Assembly: GCA_021808205.1 (NCBI GenBank)
Contig: JAKBCD010000197.1
Location: 1-5,049 of the forward strand
Direction: 5' to 3'
Origin: Pseudomonadota bacterium
GTDB taxonomy: Bacteria > Pseudomonadota > Alphaproteobacteria > Acetobacterales > Acetobacteraceae
DNA length: 5,049 nt
The notes under the pieces are model-generated. The model searched no databases. It was not told the DNA's origin and saw only the letters and a program-made list of their open reading frames with translations. Below, one piece after another: positions 1-5,049 of this stretch. Positions within the stretch are counted from its first letter, which is position 1. Each line of letters starts with the position of its first letter. Both the position numbers and the translations under genes were made by a program.

Positions 1-114
1 CACAATGAATGTCGGCAGCAGCACATAGCGGTGCGTACGTACCAGAATGGAACCGCGCCACAGAACCCGCAGCTCATGTCTGAGCAGCCAGAAAAAGCTT
101 GGCGGGTTGAACAT
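1..114 (-). CDS. ABC transporter permease, N-terminus only (runs off left edge)
   Basis: Only the first 38 codons are present, beginning with ATG at 114-112 and continuing past base 1. The start overlaps the stop of the ABC ATPase in a TGATG arrangement, so the two are almost certainly translationally coupled and form one transporter. The visible peptide starts MFNPPSFFWLLRHELR, has several arginines (RHELR, LWRG, VRTHR), and then turns hydrophobic (YVLLPTFIV). This fits a short cytoplasmic amphipathic segment leading into a first transmembrane helix, as in ABC-2-type permeases. The permease role is inferred mainly from position after an ATPase gene; the subfamily and substrate cannot be told from this fragment. 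Confidence 0.7.
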   Translation of the reverse strand, partial: MFNPPSFFWLLRHELRVLWRGSILVRTHRYVLLPTFIV

Positions 115-848
115 CAGCCCGCCGTGAGCTGGAGAAAGACGTCCTCCAGCGTGCCTGAATCGAAACCTGTATGGCCACGCAACTCGTCCAGCCCGCCTTC
201 GGCCACCAACTTACCGCCGCAGAGAATGCCAATACGGCTGGCCAGGCGCTCCGCCACCTCCAGGATATGGGTGGTGAGGATGATGGCCGCACCGTTCTGA
301 ACATGCTTGGTAAGGAGGGTTTTCACCAGCCGTGCTGAGGCGGCGTCCAGCCCGGTAAAGGGTTCGTCAAGCAGCAGAAATTTGGGGTCATGGATCAACG
401 CGCCCGCCAGCACGGTTTTCTGCTTCATGCCGCGGGAGAACCCCTCACAGCGTTCCGCCCGGTGCGGCCAGAGACCCAGCAGATCGAGCAATTCATCCGC
501 CCGGCTGCGTGCCAGCGCCGGCGCCACCTGCCAAAGTCCGGCGATGAATTCCAAATATTCCAGCGGGCTTAGCTTATCGTAAAGCAGCGGCTCGTCGGGC
601 AGCCAAGCCATGATCGCCTTTGCCGCCAACGGTGTCGTGATAACATCCCGGCCGAACACTTCGATGCCACCTTCATCCGGTGGCGTCAGCCCGGCGATCA
701 TCCGCAGCGTCGTGGTTTTTCCGGCGCCATTGGCGCCCAACAGCGCGTAAAGCTCGCCCGGGCGGATGGACAGGCTCAGCCCATCTACCACCTTACGACC
801 AAATGATTTGACCAACCCCTGCGCACGCAGCGCCCATGCGGATTCCAT
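114..848 (-). CDS. ABC-2-type transporter ATP-binding protein
   Basis: A complete 244-residue nucleotide-binding subunit that would power a membrane permease by ATP hydrolysis at the cytoplasmic face. Visible motifs in order: Walker A GANGAGKT (38-45), Q-loop region AWLPDEP (81-87) with Asp85 where many ABC proteins have Gln, signature FSRGMKQK (137-144), Walker B FLLLDEP (157-163), D-loop GLD (166-168) and switch His in LTTH (191-194). The LPxEPxLYD pattern and SRGM signature are typical of the CcmA/EcsA/NatA-like group serving ABC-2 permeases. Length is normal for a stand-alone ATPase. The ATG at 848 is the first possible start because an in-frame TAG lies three codons upstream; an AGG about 8 nt before it is only a weak ribosome site. 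The next gene starts inside its stop codon. Substrate is unknown. Confidence 0.93.
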   Translation of the reverse strand: MESAWALRAQGLVKSFGRKVVDGLSLSIRPGELYALLGANGAGKTTTLRMIAGLTPPDEGGIEVFGRDVITTPLAAKAIMAWLPDEPLLYDKLSPLEYLEFIAGLWQVAPALARSRADELLDLLGLWPHRAERCEGFSRGMKQKTVLAGALIHDPKFLLLDEPFTGLDAASARLVKTLLTKHVQNGAAIILTTHILEVAERLASRIGILCGGKLVAEGGLDELRGHTGFDSGTLEDVFLQLTAG

Positions 849-852
849 GGCG

Positions 853-909
853 CCAGCCTATCCAGCACGGCGCTAATCCGCCAGAGCATAAAGGCCGTGC
901 TCCGGCTGG
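853..909 (-). promoter_or_regulatory. Inverted repeat in the leader of the ABC ATPase gene
   Basis: Two nested arm pairs are visible: an outer CCAGCC (853-858) with GGCTGG (904-909), and an inner AGCACGGC (864-871) with GCCGTGCT (894-901). Both are perfect, separated by a small asymmetric internal loop (5 nt against 2 nt) and closed by a 22-nt loop. In the minus-strand transcript the structure would end only 4 nt before the ATG at 848, covering the weak AGG ribosome site. That position suggests a leader hairpin able to limit translation, but it could equally be a protein-binding palindrome. There is no T-run, so it is not an intrinsic terminator. The arms are seen directly; any role is inferred. 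Confidence 0.45.
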
Positions 910-1040
910 TGGAATGAATGTTAAATCAAAGTCTGTTGACCCTCACACAGCTGCGTTCGTTCATTTAAAATACTCTGCAGCAGCAGCAAAAACCTGAATC
1001 TCAGGATAGGATAAGCCACACGAACACTAGAGCGCGACGG

Positions 1041-1153
1041 CTTTAGGTTCGCTCACTTTACGCGCGAGCCTGAAGTCTGAATCGCCCTCTATCTCATTGT
1101 TTTAGAGGCGGATTCAGATTTTAGAGCGGATCACGTCGTGATTCGATCTAAAA
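1041..1153. repeat. Composite element of three abutting imperfect palindromes
   Basis: Three stem-loops follow one another with no spacer. Hairpin A: arms 1041-1052 and 1064-1075, 10 of 12 identical plus two T/G wobbles on the plus-strand RNA, 11-nt loop. Hairpin B: arms 1076-1090 and 1104-1118, 13 of 15 matching, with a GC/CG swap as the only difference, 13-nt loop. Hairpin C: arms 1119-1135 and 1137-1153, 15 of 17 matching, almost no spacer. The motif TTTTAGAG followed by C/G and GGAT recurs at 1100-1113 and 1119-1131, and inverted at 1156-1169 beside the terminator. This resembles the mosaic intergenic palindromic repeats known from alphaproteobacteria (RIME/REP-like). Membership in a multi-copy family is inference, since only one copy is in view. 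Confidence 0.55.
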
Positions 1154-1165
1154 TCATCCGGCTCT

Positions 1166-1196
1166 AAAAAGGCCGCCTTCTGAACAGAGGCGGTCT
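1166..1196 (-). terminator. Rho-independent terminator of guaB
   Basis: On the minus strand, CCGCCT (1193-1188) pairs with AGGCGG (1178-1173) across a 9-nt loop, followed by CC and five T residues (1170-1166). It begins about 25-30 nt after the guaB stop codon at 1221. The short GC-rich stem with a T-run is the standard intrinsic terminator layout. It separates guaB transcription from the ABC genes. There is no matching T-run for the plus strand. Confidence 0.72.
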
Positions 1197-1220
1197 GATC
1201 GAACGGCGTTAAAACGCGCG

Positions 1221-2723
<1,503 letters not shown>

Positions 2724-2748
2724 CTATCCATTAAGACCTTGGCGGTTC

Positions 2749-2777
2749 CCAATAACCATCATGCAGGGCCAGCGCAA
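2749..2777 (-). promoter_or_regulatory. Candidate sigma-70-type promoter for guaB
   Basis: On the minus strand TTGCGC (2777-2772) and TATTGG (2754-2749) are separated by 17 bp, in the 107-bp gap before guaB. Transcription would begin near 2742, giving a leader of about 30 nt. The spacing is ideal but the -10 hexamer is only a partial match. guaB might also be read from the upstream gene, since I see no terminator between 2819 and 2711. Confidence 0.3.
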
Positions 2778-2818
2778 GTCAGACGGGCCATGTTATGCGC
2801 GTGGTGATCCTGCCCCAC

Positions 2819-4198
2819 CTATGCCACCAACCGGCGCCTCAGTACCCGGCGTACCCGCGCCAAGGTTACTCTCAACCCGGCTTGGCGCAGCGAGATCCAG
2901 CCAATCCGCGTATAATCGCGCCAGCGCGTCATCCCCACCTGGCTGGCATAGAAGCCACCCCCCGGAACACGCCAGAACGTGCCGATCGTCGCGAAATCGG
3001 ATTTCCCGTATTCCCGGTTATGGGGCAAACCGGCAAGCTCGTGATACTCAAACGGGGTCGGCTTGTTCACCAACGCATCGAACAAAATGAACAGCGTCTC
3101 GCGGAAATCCGCAAGCGTGATGTCCGCCAATAGGGGGCGGATGAAATCGGCGAAGGCCTCGGTCTGTTGGTGCATACGCTTCACGAAAACCTCGCGCACC
3201 ATCTCGTATTGCGGCTCGTGTTCTATGGAAACCGGGCTGACCCTGCCGTCGTCTTGGAGATCGAACCGGCAAATCTGCGCCTGGAGTGCCGCAAAAGGCA
3301 ATTCCAGCAGTTCCACGGCGCGCTCGGCAATATTTACCCAGCCCTTGTTGTCTCCCTTGTTGAACAAGAAGCACTTGATCTGGTCGTGGGCATGGGCATG
3401 CTCGAGCGAGCCGATGTAATAGCCTCGTATTTTTTGGCCCAGGAACTGTTCCATACGCCGCTGCGAGGAAAGCGCCCAACCGCAATCGGCCACCGCGTCC
3501 GCCTGTGCATCGAAGCCTTCCTGGTCAAGATAGGCTGTGTAGCCCGCCAGTTCGTCAGCGGCGATGCTCTGGATTAGCGCCTTGCAGCCCTGCAACGCCT
3601 TCAGCGCGGCTTCCACGCGGCGCGGCCCGTCCACCGGCTGGTCCAGCACCGTGAGCTTGCCGAGCATCTCCAAAAGCTCGGCATCTTCGGCCAGATTCAG
3701 CCGCTTTATGCAATCGCCCAACGTTACCCTCGTGCTGGCGGAGAGCAAGGAGGGCGCTTCCTTGTTAAACCCGCTCACTAAGGCTGGCATCAGCGTCAGG
3801 CGGCGGGAGGTATGGAAGATCGAGGCCAGCCCCGGCAACCCAAGGCGCTGCCATATGGCTTTGGTAATATAGCCATCACGGGTCGCAAGCCGCAAATGCC
3901 TGACCTTATCCGCCTTTGTCGCCATGCTGAGCCAATGCACAAAACCAACCACCAACGGGCCGGCATACATCGCGCCGAATTGCGCCGCCATGCTGGCCGA
4001 GGGACTCGCGGCCTTGAATAGCGAAAGATGCGCCAGCAGCGCGGAGGCCAGAAGGTTGCGTTGCGCCCCGCGGGAGCGGGTGGCGGCGGCGGTTAGTTGG
4101 CCAATGGCGTGCTGGTTGAACCGTGTGTCGCGAAAAGCTGGTCGCGCAGCGCCGGCACATGATATCCGGCCACACCGGCCTGAAGTGCCGCCGCGCAA
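2819..4198 (-). CDS. C-terminal region of a COG5610-type HAD protein, frame-split from its N-terminal half
   Basis: The open frame spans 459 codons, but its first 26 or so residues (Gly/Arg/Cys-rich) overlap the HAD gene and look like an out-of-frame shadow. Convincing protein begins near FNQHAIGQL (residues 27-35). Features that recall the region following the HAD domain in COG5610 proteins are FGAMYAGPLVVGFVHWL (74-90), LATRDGYITKAIW (104-116), TSRRLTLMPAL (130-140), DCGWALSSQRRM (238-249), GYYIGSL (259-265) and a basic tail (RVRRVLRRRLVA). The molecular function of this region is not established to my knowledge. No ATG, GTG or TTG lies in this frame between the junction and Met70 (3991), so the only later ATG start would cut into the conserved part. 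I therefore consider this the rear half of one gene with the preceding HAD frame. If it is translated alone, 3991 is the likeliest alternative start. Confidence 0.7.
   Translation of the reverse strand: MRGGTSGRCGRISCAGAARPAFRDTRFNQHAIGQLTAAATRSRGAQRNLLASALLAHLSLFKAASPSASMAAQFGAMYAGPLVVGFVHWLSMATKADKVRHLRLATRDGYITKAIWQRLGLPGLASIFHTSRRLTLMPALVSGFNKEAPSLLSASTRVTLGDCIKRLNLAEDAELLEMLGKLTVLDQPVDGPRRVEAALKALQGCKALIQSIAADELAGYTAYLDQEGFDAQADAVADCGWALSSQRRMEQFLGQKIRGYYIGSLEHAHAHDQIKCFLFNKGDNKGWVNIAERAVELLELPFAALQAQICRFDLQDDGRVSPVSIEHEPQYEMVREVFVKRMHQQTEAFADFIRPLLADITLADFRETLFILFDALVNKPTPFEYHELAGLPHNREYGKSDFATIGTFWRVPGGGFYASQVGMTRWRDYTRIGWISLRQAGLRVTLARVRRVLRRRLVA
4093..4140 (-). other. Probable frameshift junction joining the two halves of the COG5610-type gene
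   Basis: The HAD frame runs through RDQLFATHG and stops at 4095-4093, while the second frame, offset by -1, carries the family's downstream region. Supplying one base between 4121 and 4120 gives a smooth join, THG then FNQHAIGQL, and a product of about 679 residues. No standard -1 slippery heptamer is visible, although an ACACAC run (4128-4123) and a TTTT (4136-4133) lie just before. A one-base deletion, in the genome or in the sequencing, is the simplest reading; programmed frameshifting is less likely. Confidence 0.6.
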
Positions 4199-4857
4199 TC
4201 AGCGCGGAAATTATCGCCGAAATGCAGAACTTCCTCAGCGCGGACATTCAGCGCCGCGGCAACCACGGCATAAAGCGAGCCCTCATGCTTGGACTTGCCA
4301 TAGGCCGAGGAGACGAAAATCCGCTCAACCGGCAGATGGTTCGCGACCAGCACCTCCTGCACGAAGTCCGGTGGCAGATACATGTCCGATACCGCAACGA
4401 CCGGCTTACCCGTGCTCACCGCCAGCTCGTAAATCATTTCAACGCCGGGGGAGCGGGTGAGAACGCGCCGCTCGGTTTTCAGCTCAAGCTGCATCAACCT
4501 AGCGGCCGACCATGCAGGCGGCAAATCATTCGCAAGCTGCAGCGAATCATAAATTTCCGTTAGCGAAACCTCGGGGGTGCCACGCTCTTCGTTAAGCTTC
4601 TCCCGGGCTTTTGCTTCAGCCCTGATCCTGGCTTCGTGAAACCCCGCAATGCCAGATTCGCGCTCCATGATCATGAACACGTCCGTGGCATTCAATACCG
4701 TGCGGACGAGCAAGGCGTCGAATACATCGAAAGATATAACCTTGGCTTTCAGGATCAGCTCATGAAGTCCGTCCTGGCAAATAGACGGCGCAGATAATGA
4801 AGCCGACAGCAGGCAATTGTCAGGCTTCAGAAACTGCTCGGCTTCAGAATGGTTCAT
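4093..4857 (-). CDS. HAD-superfamily hydrolase domain (COG5610 type), N-terminal half of a frame-split gene
   Basis: A 254-codon frame with recognisable HAD motifs: motif I ISFDVFDALLVR (41-52) with likely nucleophile Asp44, motif II VAVSDMYLP (154-162) with Ser157, motif III lysine in AYGKSKHEG (185-193), and motif IV LHFGDNFRAD (211-220) with Asp215 and Asp220. A helical cap of about 90 residues lies between motifs I and II. The residue two after the nucleophile is Phe46 rather than the Asp usual in HAD phosphatases, so phosphatase activity should not be assumed. The family normally continues into a long C-terminal region, found here in the overlapping frame ending at 2819. The last eight or so residues (STSTPLAN) are probably out-of-frame. 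Start ATG 4857 leaves about 36 residues before motif I; the AAAGG upstream is rather distant (about 13 nt), so the start is moderately certain. Substrate is unknown. Confidence 0.85.
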   Translation of the reverse strand: MNHSEAEQFLKPDNCLLSASLSAPSICQDGLHELILKAKVISFDVFDALLVRTVLNATDVFMIMERESGIAGFHEARIRAEAKAREKLNEERGTPEVSLTEIYDSLQLANDLPPAWSAARLMQLELKTERRVLTRSPGVEMIYELAVSTGKPVVAVSDMYLPPDFVQEVLVANHLPVERIFVSSAYGKSKHEGSLYAVVAAALNVRAEEVLHFGDNFRADCAAALQAGVAGYHVPALRDQLFATHGSTSTPLAN

Positions 4858-5049
4858 AAGACTAAAACTAACCTTTAGCTACCTGGCAATAAACCTGTTA
4901 GATCCACAAAAACAAGACACTCGTGGGTGCCACCCGGCTCGGTACGCAATCCCCATCAAGCTTGGTAAACGCCAAACGCATTCGTCAAAAACTCTTATCC
5001 GCAGATTACGCGTATCATGCCATATTTAAGGAAGAAAAATTCAAAATCA
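4858..5049. other. Leader region upstream of the HAD gene, no gene seen
   Basis: This 192-bp stretch is visibly richer in A and T than the genes and contains no credible frame on either strand. A minus-strand promoter for the HAD gene probably lies here, but the best pair I see (TTGTTT, 17 bp, TTATTG, between about 4917 and 4888) is weak. An AAGGAAG at 5028-5034 near the right edge could be a ribosome site for a plus-strand gene starting beyond the window; this cannot be tested here. Confidence 0.4.

Larger units (their letters stand above)
849..1220. other. 372-bp intergenic region rich in stem-loops
   Basis: No convincing protein gene lies here. From the guaB side it holds the guaB terminator (about 1166-1196), three abutting stem-loops (1041-1153), a small perfect hairpin CCTGA-ATC-TCAGG (993-1005), a short GCA trinucleotide run (977-988) and a large inverted repeat (853-909) next to the ABC ATPase start. 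Because guaB ends in a terminator, a promoter for the ABC pair should lie in this gap. The best candidate on the minus strand is TTGCTG (984-989) and TAAATG (962-967) with 16 bp between them, which is a poor match to the sigma-70 consensus. A 27-codon plus-strand frame at 914-997 is too short to support. Confidence 0.6.

Noticed and set aside
937..970. TTGACC and TTTAAAAT on the plus strand as a promoter
   Set aside because: The elements are too far apart for a sigma-70 promoter, and no plus-strand gene follows.
977..988. GCA trinucleotide run as a CRISPR or phase-variable repeat
   Set aside because: Only four units, outside any supported gene; no spacer structure.
914..997. 27-codon plus-strand frame (MNVKSKSVDPH...) with a GGTGG just before its ATG
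   Set aside because: Too short and low in complexity at its end (Ala run from GCA repeats); nothing supports translation.
3048..3485. Minus-strand frame of 145 codons inside the C-terminal COG5610-type region
   Set aside because: Shadow in another frame; the main frame there carries the conserved motifs.
3906..4247. Minus-strand third frame across the HAD junction, 113 codons
   Set aside because: Arg/Pro-rich with no family motifs; I considered it as a bridge between the halves, but it fits neither side.

Overview
The window looks like ordinary chromosome from a moderately GC-rich alphaproteobacterium. I lean towards Acetobacteraceae/Rhodospirillales from the feel of the GuaB and ABC proteins, but that is a weak inference. 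Every gene I can support lies on the minus strand, so transcription runs from high to low coordinates.

In transcription order: (1) 5049-4858 is an AT-richer leader with no convincing gene. (2) 4857-4093 encodes a HAD-superfamily domain of the COG5610 type. It is followed, in a frame offset by one base, by (3) the conserved C-terminal region of that same family, ending at 2819. The two frames overlap by 106 nt and the second has no natural start codon near the junction. I therefore read them as one gene of about 679 codons split by a single-base frameshift near 4120. (4) After about 107 bp with a weak candidate promoter comes guaB (2711-1221), an intact IMP dehydrogenase, closed by a good intrinsic terminator. 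(5) 1220-849 is a 372-bp gap containing three stem-loops that abut end to end (1041-1153), a repeated TTTTAGAG-type motif, and a large inverted repeat just before the next start codon. (6) 848-114 encodes an ABC-2-type ATPase. It overlaps by one base (TGATG) the start of (7) a membrane permease that runs off the left edge.

Functionally, guaB makes XMP for guanine nucleotides. The ATPase and permease form one exporter or membrane-processing ABC unit. The COG5610-type protein belongs to a family often found near cell-surface polysaccharide genes, but nothing else in the window supports such a role here. I see no sign of a phage, IS element, CRISPR array, tRNA or rRNA. The two items most worth following are the frame-split HAD gene and the three-hairpin element in the guaB-ABC gap.
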